The notes: generated from the letters alone by a model not told the origin. A stretch of DNA of 64,000 nucleotides from Enterococcus malodoratus ATCC 43197 (GCF_000407185.1 NZ_KE136482.1:186001-250000), one strand, 5' to 3'; shown: positions 49,933 to 59,414, numbered from the stretch's first letter. A program made the numbers and translations.

Positions 49933-52665
49933 ATGACGGAATTGAATAAAAAACAAAGTACGACCGAATTTTATGCGGAGACTTCAGAGGCTGTATTGAT
50001 GCAGCTGAAATCATCAGTCGATGGATTGAGCGGAAATGAGGCGCAAAAACGGCTAGCCGAATATGGCAAGAATGAGTTGGCCGAGGGCAAGAAAAAAAGT
50101 TTATTTGTGAAGTTCGCTGAACAATTCAAAGATTTCATGATTTTAGTATTGTTAGCTGCAGCGATTATTTCAGCAGTCGTTTCTCATGAAGTCGTGGACT
50201 CGATCATCATTTTACTAGTCGTGATCATTAATGCGATCATGGGTGTTTTTCAAGAAGCGAAGGCGGAGCAGGCGATCGAAGCCTTGAAACAAATGTCTAC
50301 ACCCAATGCGACGGTTTTGAGAGATGGACACACCTTATCGATCAAAAGCGATGAGCTGGTCCCTGGCGATATCGTTCTTTTGGAAGCCGGCGATGTAGTA
50401 CCGGCGGATATTCGATTGCTGGAAGCTGCCTCACTAAAAATTGAAGAGGCCGCTCTGACAGGAGAATCAGTCCCGGTCGAAAAAGAAATCACTGTTTTGC
50501 CGGCGGGCGATATTGGTATCGGTGACCGGATCAATATGGCTTTTTCAAACAGCAATGTTACTTACGGCCGCGGCAAAGGCGTAGTTGTAACGACTGGCAT
50601 GAGTACCGAAGTCGGAAAAATCGCCGATATGCTGGCTCAAGCAGATGAAACGGAAACACCACTGAAAAATAATTTGAATGATCTGGGCAAGTTTTTGACA
50701 TTGGCGATTATTGCTATCGCAGTCATCATGTTTATTGTCGGAACGGTATTCAACGGAACGTCTTTCGTGGATATGCTGCTGACATCGATTTCGTTAGCAG
50801 TCGCGGCGATTCCTGAAGGCTTGCCGGCGATCGTCACGATTATTTTAGCTTTAGGAACCCAAGTGATGGCGAAAAGAAATTCAGTTATTCGAAAATTACC
50901 GGCAGTGGAAACGTTGGGCAGTACCGATATTATTGCTTCAGATAAAACAGGAACCTTAACGCTGAATCAAATGACAGTAGAAAAACTTTATACGGATTTT
51001 CAGCAAAAATCAGCCAAAGCCGCGATCGAAAAGGACAATATGGCGTTGAAGATCATGAACTATGCCAATGATACGAAAATCGCGCAAGATGGCACACTGA
51101 TCGGCGATCCAACAGAAACGGCTTTGGTTCAGTTCGGAATTGATCAGAGACTTGATCTAAAAGAGAGTCTTGGTAAGGAGCCGCGAATTGGCGAACTGCC
51201 TTTTGATTCCGATCGTAAATTAATGAGTACGATCCATCAGCTTTCAAATGGGAAATATTTGGTCGCGGTAAAAGGTGCCCCGGATGTCTTAATTCAGCGA
51301 ACAACCCGAGTGCTCGCTGAGGGACAAGAAACCGCAATGTCCGAAAAACAAAGAAATGAAATATTGTTCAACAATGCAGACATGGCCAAACAAGCCCTGC
51401 GTGTGTTAGCGATGGCTTTCAAATATCTTGATGAAATTCCCCAAACGCTGACTTCTGAGCTGCTTGAAAATGACCTTTGTTTTGCTGGGTTAGTCGGAAT
51501 GATTGATCCGGAACGAGCAGAGGCGGCAGAAGCTGTCAAAATGGCAAAAGATGCAGGAATACGTCCGATCATGATCACGGGGGATCACAAAGATACCGCG
51601 GAAGCCATTGCAGTCCGGTTAGGAATCGTTCACGCAGGAAATTCGGATGCGGTCTTGACTGGTGCGGAGCTAAACGAGATGAGTGATGAAGAATTTGCCA
51701 AACAAGTCTATCACTATTCTGTTTATGCCCGCGTATCCCCTGAACACAAGGTGCGTATTGTCAAAGCGTGGCAGCAAGAAGGCAAAGTCGTGGCGATGAC
51801 AGGAGATGGGGTCAACGATGCACCATCGCTAAAACAAGCAGATATCGGAATCGGTATGGGAATCACAGGGACAGAAGTTTCAAAGGGAGCTTCCGATATG
51901 GTCTTGGCCGATGATAATTTTGCGACGATCGTCGTGGCAGTAGAAGAAGGGCGAAAAGTCTTCTCAAATATTCAAAAAACAGTGCAATATTTATTAGCGG
52001 CGAATTTAGGTGAAGTGCTGACGTTGTTTATTGCGACAATGTTTGCTTGGGACACGTTGCTGCCAATCCATCTATTATGGATCAATTTGGTTACAGATAC
52101 TTTTCCGGCGATTGCTTTAGGAATGGAACCGGCAGAAAAAGATTTGATGAGTCATAAGCCAAGAGGGCGGAGGTCTAATCTATTCTCCGGCGGCGTTTTC
52201 AGCAGCATTATCTATCAAGGAATTTTGGAAGGCGGTCTTACGTTATTCGTCTATTGGTTTGCGATTCAAAATCCAGCACATACGGCTTTGAACATGCCGG
52301 GACTTTCGGCGCAGGCTCTTTATAGCTTGCAGCACGCGGATGCTTTGACGATGTGTTTTGCTACACTTGGGTTTATGCAGCTGTTCCACGCATTTAATGT
52401 GAAGTCTGTAAAACAGTCGATTTTCAAAGTCGGGCCTTTCCGTAATAAAACCTTTAATTGGGCGATCTTGCTTTCCTTTGCTTTGATGGGTGTGATCATT
52501 CTCGTTCCGGGACTGAACGATATTTTCCGAGTAGCGTCACTGAATGGAACTCAATGGGGTGTCGTGGCGGCAGCCTCCTTCTCGATTATTCCAATCGTGG
52601 AAGTCGTTAAGTTCCTACAAAGAAAGACTTCAGTTGAAAAAGTTGAGGAAGCCGTGATCGACTAG
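49933..52665 (+). CDS. P-type cation-transporting ATPase (Ca2+/Mn2+ type), probable Mn2+ exporter
   Basis: The 910-residue P2-type ATPase has an N-terminal cation-ATPase domain (LSGNEAQKRLAEYGKNELAE), the actuator motif AALTGESVPVEKE and helix-4 block VAAIPEGLPAIVTIILALG. The phosphorylation site is SDKTGTLTLNQMT (Asp 337) and the hinge MTGDGVNDAPSLKQADIGIG. It resembles SERCA/PMR1-type pumps that export Ca2+ or Mn2+. The yybP-ykoY riboswitch directly upstream makes Mn2+ efflux the most likely function, as for the riboswitch-controlled YoaB of Lactococcus. ATG after TAGGAGG. Confidence 0.9.
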   Translation: MTELNKKQSTTEFYAETSEAVLMQLKSSVDGLSGNEAQKRLAEYGKNELAEGKKKSLFVKFAEQFKDFMILVLLAAAIISAVVSHEVVDSIIILLVVIINAIMGVFQEAKAEQAIEALKQMSTPNATVLRDGHTLSIKSDELVPGDIVLLEAGDVVPADIRLLEAASLKIEEAALTGESVPVEKEITVLPAGDIGIGDRINMAFSNSNVTYGRGKGVVVTTGMSTEVGKIADMLAQADETETPLKNNLNDLGKFLTLAIIAIAVIMFIVGTVFNGTSFVDMLLTSISLAVAAIPEGLPAIVTIILALGTQVMAKRNSVIRKLPAVETLGSTDIIASDKTGTLTLNQMTVEKLYTDFQQKSAKAAIEKDNMALKIMNYANDTKIAQDGTLIGDPTETALVQFGIDQRLDLKESLGKEPRIGELPFDSDRKLMSTIHQLSNGKYLVAVKGAPDVLIQRTTRVLAEGQETAMSEKQRNEILFNNADMAKQALRVLAMAFKYLDEIPQTLTSELLENDLCFAGLVGMIDPERAEAAEAVKMAKDAGIRPIMITGDHKDTAEAIAVRLGIVHAGNSDAVLTGAELNEMSDEEFAKQVYHYSVYARVSPEHKVRIVKAWQQEGKVVAMTGDGVNDAPSLKQADIGIGMGITGTEVSKGASDMVLADDNFATIVVAVEEGRKVFSNIQKTVQYLLAANLGEVLTLFIATMFAWDTLLPIHLLWINLVTDTFPAIALGMEPAEKDLMSHKPRGRRSNLFSGGVFSSIIYQGILEGGLTLFVYWFAIQNPAHTALNMPGLSAQALYSLQHADALTMCFATLGFMQLFHAFNVKSVKQSIFKVGPFRNKTFNWAILLSFALMGVIILVPGLNDIFRVASLNGTQWGVVAAASFSIIPIVEVVKFLQRKTSVEKVEEAVID

Positions 52666-52713
52666 ACGAATCTAAATAATGAGTAGAGGATTTTCTTTTC
52701 TCCTAAAATAAGG

Positions 52714-52749
52714 AAGGCAACGTACGCTAAATCAGTACGCTGCCTTTTT
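52714..52749. terminator. Bidirectional terminator
   Basis: AAGGCAACGTAC pairs with GTACGCTGCCTT with one mismatch. T follows on both strands. Confidence 0.82.
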
Positions 52750-52762
52750 ATGTTATGAACGA

Positions 52763-52897
52763 TTACTTAGGACAAACATATTTATCCGTATTATTTCCGA
52801 CAAGTATGGTGTTTACATAGATCTGTTCGATGATTCCGGTTACTTTTTCTCCATAGCAATTGATTGTGGTAATCTCATTTCCAATAACAAAGTCCAT
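52763..52897 (-). CDS. DUF2187-like small protein, 44 residues
   Basis: The ATG at 52895-52897 has AAAGGA about 11 bases upstream, and a terminator lies after the stop. The product begins MDFVIGNEITTINCYGEKVT and continues GIIEQIYVNTILVGNNTDKY before VCPK. The pattern is that of DUF2187, a short beta-barrel (KOW-like) protein of Firmicutes: G-x-x-I-x-x, then G-x-x-V-x-G-x-I-x-x-I-Y-x-N-x-x-x-V. The function of the family is unknown. Confidence 0.6.
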   Translation of the reverse strand: MDFVIGNEITTINCYGEKVTGIIEQIYVNTILVGNNTDKYVCPK

Positions 52898-53134
52898 CTA
52901 GAATCAATCCTTTCCTTGGACATGCTAACACTAGAAGAAGGAATATTCTTTTCAACTTTTTATTAAAGGTAGAAATAAATAATAGTGCCTTTTACTTGTC
53001 AATTTCCTATTTAAAAGGCTTGTTTTTCATTTTCTAAAATATTTTTATTGAATTCAAAATTTATTAGGTTCAAAACAATGATAAACGCTATAATGAACGT
53101 ACTAGATAAAGGTTCGTGATATAGAGGTGTTTTG

Positions 53135-54826
53135 ATGAAACAAAAGAAAAATGAACAGGCGCTAACAGTCGGAAAACGAGAGCTGTCTTTGCCAACAGGC
53201 ATTGCCTTGCCGCCAGAATTGGCTGCTCGAGTTGAGCTGTATCCAGAGAATAAACGGCGGCCGGTGAATAAAACGTTATTCAAAAACGATTATTTCCAGC
53301 TATCTTACAATACAAGAGATCAATCAATGGCGATAGCCTCTCAAGGAAATCTCGTGTATTCTGCGATTCCCTATGATACGGCTAGAAATTATATTCAGCG
53401 GGCGGCGATCCAATATTTGCTGCATCCGGAAGAAATTCGCCGTTATATCGAATTACACCAGACGACATTGGAAAAATACCTGACGCTGAGTATTTTTCAG
53501 GTGACAGGAAATCGTGTGGATGAGCAATCTTTTGAAGTGAAGCAGGCCTATAATGCGATCTTGCAAAATCCTTTGTTGGAGATTCAGGTGGCGGGCCGCT
53601 TGATGCAGCACGATGAGACGGGACCACTCTCTGCGAATCTGGCCGGGAAGTTTCTGTTTAGTGAAAATGCGAAGACAGGGATCGCGGGGTATATCTCTGA
53701 ATACTTGAATTTCGTTGTGCAGCTTGCGAACTCTTTGCCATTAATGATCGATGGCAAAGCCGTTCAGTTATTATCTTCTACCGAACAAGATCAACTGCTG
53801 ATCGATCAAGGGTTAACAATTCATTCAGATATTGATTCTGCTTTGTCGTTATTACCACAAGAGGTAAAACAGGGACTAGAAAACGCACTTGTTGTTATGG
53901 GGTCAACGCCGGTGGTCAATACTCAGCCGCTTTTACGTTCCGAATACGGCGAAGAACTGACCAGAGTTCGCGAGAATTATATTGCTCATAGTGTCCATCC
54001 CGATGAGGCTGAGAAATACTTCAAAAATGTTCATTCCACCGAAAACCGAAATATCGTAAATGTGGTGTCAGACATTCATGCCAAAGACGGGAAGCTGCCA
54101 TTTCTCAATCGCAACTTTAATGTACTGGCGGGGGATGTTTCTGATTCGCATGTAACAGATGAAGAAATAGCGGGTATCTATGTGATCGGCGGTCATGAAT
54201 TGGTCGATGTATTACCTGAAACCTCCGATCAGGAAAACGAGCAGTGGGATAAATGGCGGCCTTATTTCAAGTACGAATGGTTCAAGGAGCTGGTTCAAGA
54301 TCCCGATGAAGCGTGGTATTTGCTGCCGACAGGAGAGCATGCTTTTTATGAGGTTGTAAAGACCGAGTTAGCGGAGCGTTTTCCGAAAATGCAGCTGCTG
54401 AATAATGGCAGTCTCGTTCATGATGGGGTTCGCTATATCGGATTAACCGTGCCAGTCGCTTTAGTGAAACGCAAGAAGGCACAACAGCGATTCATCTTAA
54501 ACTCGTTAGAAAAATTACTAGACCAAGATACGAATATTCCAACGGTGATTGTTTCACATGCACCATTATTCAATGAGTTGAGTCTATTGCCGGAAACTAG
54601 CGAGGCCTATAACAAAGAATATATCTGTGAGGAACCGAAAATCGAAAAACTCTTTGAACAGTACAATATTGTTGGGGCAATCCACGGTCACCACCACATC
54701 CCGGCCTCTTCTAGACGATTCAAAAAAGTCGAATTCGCAGGAAAAAATCTATTTGTTGTATGTTCGATCTATTCAAAAGTAAATACCGGTTTTGAACTGA
54801 TGAGTCTGTTGGATGTGAAAAACTAA
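53135..54826 (+). CDS. Metallophosphoesterase family protein
   Basis: The 563-residue soluble protein has the calcineurin-like metal motifs in its C-terminal half: VNVVSDIHAKDG (D-x-H), NVLAGDVSDSH (G-D-x-x-D), VIGGHELVD (G-N-H-E variant with Gly for Asn), TVIVSHAPLF (His) and AIHGHHHIPA (G-H-x-H). The 300-residue N-terminal part is helical and matches nothing I know. Substrates of the family range from phosphoproteins to nucleotides. The start is the ATG at 53135 after GAGGTG; a TTG one codon earlier is possible. The Asn to Gly change in the third motif is worth noting. Confidence 0.82.
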   Translation: MKQKKNEQALTVGKRELSLPTGIALPPELAARVELYPENKRRPVNKTLFKNDYFQLSYNTRDQSMAIASQGNLVYSAIPYDTARNYIQRAAIQYLLHPEEIRRYIELHQTTLEKYLTLSIFQVTGNRVDEQSFEVKQAYNAILQNPLLEIQVAGRLMQHDETGPLSANLAGKFLFSENAKTGIAGYISEYLNFVVQLANSLPLMIDGKAVQLLSSTEQDQLLIDQGLTIHSDIDSALSLLPQEVKQGLENALVVMGSTPVVNTQPLLRSEYGEELTRVRENYIAHSVHPDEAEKYFKNVHSTENRNIVNVVSDIHAKDGKLPFLNRNFNVLAGDVSDSHVTDEEIAGIYVIGGHELVDVLPETSDQENEQWDKWRPYFKYEWFKELVQDPDEAWYLLPTGEHAFYEVVKTELAERFPKMQLLNNGSLVHDGVRYIGLTVPVALVKRKKAQQRFILNSLEKLLDQDTNIPTVIVSHAPLFNELSLLPETSEAYNKEYICEEPKIEKLFEQYNIVGAIHGHHHIPASSRRFKKVEFAGKNLFVVCSIYSKVNTGFELMSLLDVKN

Positions 54827-54838
54827 TACAAAAAAAAG

Positions 54839-54871
54839 GAGAGAACTTTTTCGAAAGTTTTCTCTTTTTTA
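54839..54871 (+). terminator. Terminator of the metallophosphoesterase gene
   Basis: GAGAGAACTTT pairs with AAAGTTTTCTC through one G-T pair, followed by T. Confidence 0.8.
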
Positions 54872-54958
54872 TTTCTAATAAGGCAATCGCTGGTAAATAG
54901 GATGAGATGGTATACTTGCTTTGAGGTTTATCGAGATCAAAGGTTTGGAGGAGAAGCT

Positions 54959-55357
54959 ATGAGAGTCGTTGTTTCGGGAAGTATTGCTTTTCAAGCGGAG
55001 TATCAGAAATTGCTAAGATATTTTGAAAAGACTGGAGTAGAGCTGATCGATTATCCACGTCCTAGTCAGAATCTAACAGAGGAGTACCCTCAAATTCTGA
55101 CGACTTTCTTTCGGAATATTGAAGTTACTGATATTTTTTACTTATATAATCAAGATAAAAATGGCGTCTCAGGTTATATCGGCGCGGCGAGTTTTTCTGA
55201 ATTGACCTATTGCTTAATGCAGAACTTGATTCATGGAAAAGCGATCAGAATAGTTTTATTGAAAGAGCCAGCAAAGGAAAATTTTTGCTTTGATGAGGTT
55301 AGTATGTGGTTTAAGAATGGGTGGGTGGAAGTAGGAAATCCCCTAGTAGCGAATTGA
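54959..55357 (+). CDS. Hypothetical protein, 132 residues, Rossmann-like
   Basis: The start is the ATG at 54959 after TTTGGAGGAG; an upstream in-frame ATG overlaps the promoter area (TATACT at 54911-54916). The product begins MRVVVSGSIAFQAEYQKLLR and has IEVTDIFYLYNQDKNGVSGY followed by IGAASFSELTYCLMQNLIHG. This S-G-S-I...G-Y-I-G-x-x-x-x-x-E-L-x-Y pattern recalls nucleoside 2-deoxyribosyltransferase-like proteins. The catalytic residues of that family are not all evident, so I keep it as a tentative fold call. Confidence 0.55.
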   Translation: MRVVVSGSIAFQAEYQKLLRYFEKTGVELIDYPRPSQNLTEEYPQILTTFFRNIEVTDIFYLYNQDKNGVSGYIGAASFSELTYCLMQNLIHGKAIRIVLLKEPAKENFCFDEVSMWFKNGWVEVGNPLVAN

Positions 55358-55393
55358 AAAAAATTTGAAAAATAGACGGGATGAAATTAGCCG

Positions 55394-55422
55394 AGGCACG
55401 GCCTCAATAGTTTTGCTATAAT
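55394..55422 (+). promoter_or_regulatory. Extended -10 promoter with a small palindrome
   Basis: TGCTATAAT (55414-55422) is an extended -10. A GAGGC-ACG-GCCTC palindrome (55394-55406) covers the place of the -35 and could be an operator of the ABC exporter gene. Confidence 0.5.
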
Positions 55423-55484
55423 GGATGGAATTGACGCCAAGAAACTTGATTCAAGCGTAAATTTATTATAAAGGAGTTTCAAAG

Positions 55485-57200
55485 ATGTTAAAACGTTTCT
55501 TTAGCTATTATCGTCCGTATAAAAAACTGTTTATTCTGGACTTCACTTGTGCGGTATTTGCTGGTTTGTTAGAGCTGGCATTTCCGGTTGCGGTGAATCA
55601 GGTCATCGATAAAATCATGCCGCGAAAAGAATTTCGGATCATTTTATTGGCCTGTCTCGCACTGTTTCTTTTTTATGTATTAAATACGATTCTCCAGTAT
55701 ATAGTGGTCTTTTTTGGACACAAATTGGGGGTCAACATTGAAACAGATATGCGCCGAGAGTTATTTGCTCACCTGCAGACTCAGCCATACGAGTATTACG
55801 ACAATCAAAAGACGGGGAAATTGATTAGTCGTTTGACCACCGATTTGTTTGAAATTTCAGAGGTCGCTCACCATGGTCCAGAGGATGTTTTTATCACGAT
55901 CATGACGCTGGTCGGAGCCTTTCTATTGATGCTCAACACCCATGCAAAACTAGCGCTAGCGACGTTTGCTGTATTGCCGCTGATTACGATTGCGTTAGTG
56001 TTTTTCAATAAGAAAATGACCAATGTGAATACTAGGATCTATGAAGATTTGGGTGAATTTAATGCGGGTGTGGAGGCTTCCGTCAGCGGGATTCGGGTGA
56101 CGCAATCCTTTGCCAATGAAGAATATGAGTACCATCGATTTGGCGGTTTGAGCGAGGCTTACCGCAAGTCAAAGATTCTATTTTATCGAATAATGGCTAT
56201 CAGTTCGGCCTATAACTATTTATTGATTCGTTTGATTAACCTGTTCACGCTGATTTTTGGTTCGTATTATGTGATTCAAGGGGAGCTAACTAATGGTCAA
56301 TTCGTTGGGTTTATTCTTTTAGCCAATGTTTTCGTCCGTCCGATTGAAAAGGTCAATAATATGATTGAAAGTTATCCCAAAGGAATCGCAGGGTTTAAAC
56401 GTTTGACAGAAGAATTGGATAAAAAGCCAAACATTGTAGACCGGCCAAATGCGCTGAATGTGACTCATTTAGCGGGCAATATCAACTATGATGACGTGTC
56501 CTTTTCTTATGCGGATGGGAAAAAAGTGCTGAATCATGTTGACCTGACGATCAAAACTGGGGAAACGGTGGCGTTTGTTGGTCAAAGCGGGTCAGGGAAA
56601 ACGACGTTGTGCAACTTATTGCCGCGCTTTTACGAAGTGACCGATGGAAAAATTACAATTGATGAGATCGATATTCGGGATATGACGCTCGCGTCTTTAC
56701 GAAATCAAATCGGAATTGTTCAACAGGATGTGTTCCTATTCCCAGGAAGTATTCGAGAAAATATTGCTTATGGTCGTTTGGATGCAACAAATGAAGACAT
56801 TCTGACTGCCGCAAAATTGGCTCACTTGGAGGGCGTATTAGAACAAATGCCAGAGGGGATCGATACTCAGATCGGTGAACGAGGGGTTAAACTTTCTGGC
56901 GGACAAAAACAACGGGTAGCGATCGCTCGGATGTTCTTGAAGAATCCACCTATTTTGATTTTAGATGAGGCGACTTCCGCTTTGGATACCGAAACAGAAC
57001 AAGTGATTCAGGAATCCTTGAACTCATTGGCGAAAGGGCGGACGACTATGATCATTGCGCATCGCTTAGCCTCGATTAAGCACGCAACCCGGATCGTCGT
57101 CGTTAGTTCGGACGGTATCCTAGAACAGGGCACCCACGAAGAGCTGATGGAAAAAGGCGGAGCCTACCGCAATTTATACGAGGCCCAATTTAGAAAATAA
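55485..57200 (+). CDS. ABC transporter ATP-binding protein/permease (half exporter)
   Basis: The 571-residue protein has six membrane helices (residues about 15-300) fused to an ATPase domain. It has Walker A FVGQSGSGKTTLCNLLPRFY, Q-loop QIGIVQQDVFLFPGSIRENI, signature GVKLSGGQKQRVAIARMFLK, Walker B ILILDEATSALD and switch His in MIIAHRLASIKH. It is the MsbA/LmrA/YfiB-like architecture, which exports lipids, drugs or peptides as a dimer. Here it is a lone gene and could act as a homodimer. ATG after TAAAGGAG. Confidence 0.92.
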   Translation: MLKRFFSYYRPYKKLFILDFTCAVFAGLLELAFPVAVNQVIDKIMPRKEFRIILLACLALFLFYVLNTILQYIVVFFGHKLGVNIETDMRRELFAHLQTQPYEYYDNQKTGKLISRLTTDLFEISEVAHHGPEDVFITIMTLVGAFLLMLNTHAKLALATFAVLPLITIALVFFNKKMTNVNTRIYEDLGEFNAGVEASVSGIRVTQSFANEEYEYHRFGGLSEAYRKSKILFYRIMAISSAYNYLLIRLINLFTLIFGSYYVIQGELTNGQFVGFILLANVFVRPIEKVNNMIESYPKGIAGFKRLTEELDKKPNIVDRPNALNVTHLAGNINYDDVSFSYADGKKVLNHVDLTIKTGETVAFVGQSGSGKTTLCNLLPRFYEVTDGKITIDEIDIRDMTLASLRNQIGIVQQDVFLFPGSIRENIAYGRLDATNEDILTAAKLAHLEGVLEQMPEGIDTQIGERGVKLSGGQKQRVAIARMFLKNPPILILDEATSALDTETEQVIQESLNSLAKGRTTMIIAHRLASIKHATRIVVVSSDGILEQGTHEELMEKGGAYRNLYEAQFRK

Positions 57201-57247
57201 AAACGATCACTGAAAAACTCTTCCGAGAATTTTCAGTGATCGTTTTT
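57200..57247. terminator. Bidirectional terminator
   Basis: AAAACGATCACTGAAAA (57200-57216) and TTTTCAGTGATCGTTTT form a long perfect stem between convergent genes. Confidence 0.88.
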
Positions 57248-58179
57248 TATTTTGCATATAATTCAGCAATATTCTGTATTCTTCGTTTCATTTCTTCGCG
57301 AATATGCGGTGGTTCTAAGCACTCGCATTTATCCCCAAAACTGAAGAGAATATTGTAGTTGTAGTCATTTTCGATGAAAGGGAATTTGACGAGGTAATGC
57401 TCCTCACCATCCGGCTCAAATTGTTCATAAGTACAATAATCAAGTACGCCGTCCATGACAGATCGATGGATTCGAATGATGATCGTTGTTTGCATACTTT
57501 CTATAATATCAGGGAATTCCAGCTGCGGTTTTTGATATTCTCGCGGTGTAAAAGTTTTTTCTTGCAACTGCAGGCTTGTGATACGAGAGAGCTTGAATAA
57601 GCGGAAATCTTTTCTTTCGCAGCAATAGCATTGACAATACCAATGGCTGTTTTTTAAGACAAGCTGATAGGGCTCGACTGTTCGTGCGGTTTTATTGCCA
57701 TGGCGATCCGCATAATCAAAGGAGAGCAGTCTATTTTCCTTTAGAGCAGTTTGAATCAGCTTTAAATAGGGTTTGATATTCTTGTTGCCCATCCATGTAC
57801 TTAAATCTACGTATAGTTGGTTGGTTTTTAATTCAATATCTTTTGCTCTGTCGGCCGGGACGAAACTCTTGACTTTCGCAAGTGCATTCGCCAATTCTTC
57901 ACCATGTCCCATATTGGAAAGGCTGGAAAGACCCATCAAGATAGCGGAAAGATCCGTCGTCGAAAAGACCTTGCGATCCACCTTATAGTTCTCCATGATC
58001 TCAAAGCCGCCGCCTACTCCTGAAGTCGAACGAATCGGGATGCCAGCCAAATTGATAGAATCTATATCGCGATAAATCGTGCGGGGGGAAACTTCAAATT
58101 TTTCTGCTAACTCCTGTGCGCCGATTCGTTCTTTATCAAGCAGGATCATAATAATGCTGACAAGCCGGTCAACTTTCAT
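57247..58179 (-). CDS. YafY-type HTH/WYL domain transcriptional regulator
   Basis: The 310-residue protein has an N-terminal HTH_11 winged helix (KVDRLVSIIMILLDKERIGA, then QELAEKFEVSPRTIYRDIDS) and a C-terminal WYL domain (LLSFDYADRHGNKTARTVEP, then NSHWYCQCYCCERKDFRLFK, where the eponymous W-Y-L reads W-Y-C). A WCX-type extension ends the protein. WYL domains bind ligands such as nucleic acids or small molecules. It is divergent from the PfpI-family gene, and an inverted repeat overlaps its promoter. The Cys-rich YCQCYCC cluster in the WYL domain is unusual and might be redox-active. Confidence 0.88.
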   Translation of the reverse strand: MKVDRLVSIIMILLDKERIGAQELAEKFEVSPRTIYRDIDSINLAGIPIRSTSGVGGGFEIMENYKVDRKVFSTTDLSAILMGLSSLSNMGHGEELANALAKVKSFVPADRAKDIELKTNQLYVDLSTWMGNKNIKPYLKLIQTALKENRLLSFDYADRHGNKTARTVEPYQLVLKNSHWYCQCYCCERKDFRLFKLSRITSLQLQEKTFTPREYQKPQLEFPDIIESMQTTIIIRIHRSVMDGVLDYCTYEQFEPDGEEHYLVKFPFIENDYNYNILFSFGDKCECLEPPHIREEMKRRIQNIAELYAK

Positions 58180-58211
58180 CGAATGCCCCTTCCAAAAATA
58201 TTTTTCAGTTC

Positions 58212-58241
58212 AGTATAGATTGTTGCCATACAGATGTCAAC
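58212..58241 (-). promoter_or_regulatory. Promoter of the WYL regulator with overlapping inverted repeat
   Basis: On the reverse strand TTGACA (58240-58235), 17 bases and TATACT (58217-58212) form a near-perfect promoter. The repeat GTTGCCAT (58222-58229) and ATGTCAAC (58234-58241), with 7 of 8 positions paired, lies over it and between the two divergent genes, fitting autorepression. Confidence 0.7.
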
Positions 58242-58300
58242 GATTGCTAGGTATACTAAACATGTAATCAAATCAAACACAACGAAATTGGAGGAAAATT

Positions 58301-58939
58301 ATGAATACAATCTATGTTTATGTTCTTAATACTTTAGCTGACTGGGAAATTGGGTATGTGACTTCAGAACTGAATTCTGGACGATTTTTTAAAAAGGATG
58401 CACAAGCTGTATCACTCAAAACAGTCAGCCATTCCAAAGAGCCAATCAACACAATGGGTGGGATGACAATCGTGCCTGATTGTTTAATTGATGATATTCT
58501 AGTGAACGAAAATAGTGTGCTGTTACTACCAGGAGCAAATACGTGGAATGATCCAAAACATGCGGCTATCCTAGAAAAAACCAGCGAACTTCTTGCTGCA
58601 GGTGCTACGGTAGGGGCGATCTGCGGAGCAACGGCTGCATTGGCTAACTTAGGTTTGCTGGATGAGCGTCCTCATACTAGTAACGGAGCAGGATTTCTTG
58701 ATATGGTTTCGCCAAGCTATCAGGGACAAAGTTTTTATATCGACGAGCCCTCTGTAGCAGATAATAATCTGATCACTGCCAGTTCGACTGGAGGATTGTT
58801 GTGGGCAAAACAAATCATTGAACGTTTAGATGTTTTTCAAGCGGACACATTGGAAGCTTGGTATAACTATTTTAGTACTGGTCAGTCAGAACACTTCTTT
58901 GCATTGATGCAGACATTGCCAGCTAATGAGGAAGGCTAA
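58301..58939 (+). CDS. DJ-1/PfpI family protein (glutamine amidotransferase-like)
   Basis: The 212-residue protein starts MNTIYVYVLNTLADWEIGYV and has the nucleophile elbow TVGAICGATAALANLGLL, with the conserved Cys, and a likely active-site Glu near the start. The LLLPGANTWND segment is typical of the YdeA/PfpI branch. The family includes glyoxalases, deglycases and chaperones; the role of this one is unknown. It is divergent from the WYL regulator, which probably controls it. ATG after TTGGAGG. Confidence 0.85.
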   Translation: MNTIYVYVLNTLADWEIGYVTSELNSGRFFKKDAQAVSLKTVSHSKEPINTMGGMTIVPDCLIDDILVNENSVLLLPGANTWNDPKHAAILEKTSELLAAGATVGAICGATAALANLGLLDERPHTSNGAGFLDMVSPSYQGQSFYIDEPSVADNNLITASSTGGLLWAKQIIERLDVFQADTLEAWYNYFSTGQSEHFFALMQTLPANEEG

Positions 58940-59003
58940 GCTTATCTCCTATATACAGAGTAAGCAAGAAAGATCGCGTAAATGTATACCATTCTAACGA
59001 TCG

Positions 59004-59034
59004 AACGACGGTTTTTGAAATCGTCGTTTTTTTG
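59004..59034 (+). terminator. Terminator after the PfpI-family gene
   Basis: AACGACG (59004-59010) and CGTCGTT (59022-59028) form the stem, with extra T/A pairs in the loop, followed by a T-run. Confidence 0.75.
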
Positions 59035-59154
59035 ATAGTTGTTAAATTAATAAAAATAGTAATATCTTGCTTTATCCTTTTCAAATTTGTGAAATTTTGG
59101 CTGACCTATTTATGATTCATAGGATTCTTCAGCGAACTCCCTTATAATTCAATG

Positions 59155-59414
59155 AAAGAAAACGCATTCAATAAAGGGAATGAGGTGAAAATCCTCAACA
59201 GCCCCTTTCTACTGTATACGCAGACGAAATCATTGACGCCACTTTACGGGAAGGCATGAGAGTAGGATGAAGCGAAGTCAGGATACCTTTGTTGAAAGCG
59301 ATAAGAGAATGGATTGGGAAATTCTTTTATACCGCAAATGAGCAGAGGACCGGATAAAACTGTTTTTTTGTCGTATAAAGGCACGCCCTAATTCATTGGA
59401 TTAGGGCTTTTTTG
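59155..59414 (+). promoter_or_regulatory. Cobalamin riboswitch with intrinsic terminator
   Basis: The leader contains GGGAATGAGGTGAAAATCC (from 59176), then ACAGCCCC and ACTGTA. Later come GCCACT, GGGAAGGC and GATGAAGCGAAGTCAGGATA with ACC (to about 59287). These are the conserved core and B12-box blocks of cobalamin riboswitches in the right order. A GCCCTAAT/ATTAGGGC hairpin with six T (59385-59413) is the expected terminator. A TATAAT at 59143-59148 is the probable -10. It sits 45 bases before a Nik/Opp-type permease gene and predicts that the operon is off when cobalamin is abundant. Confidence 0.9.
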
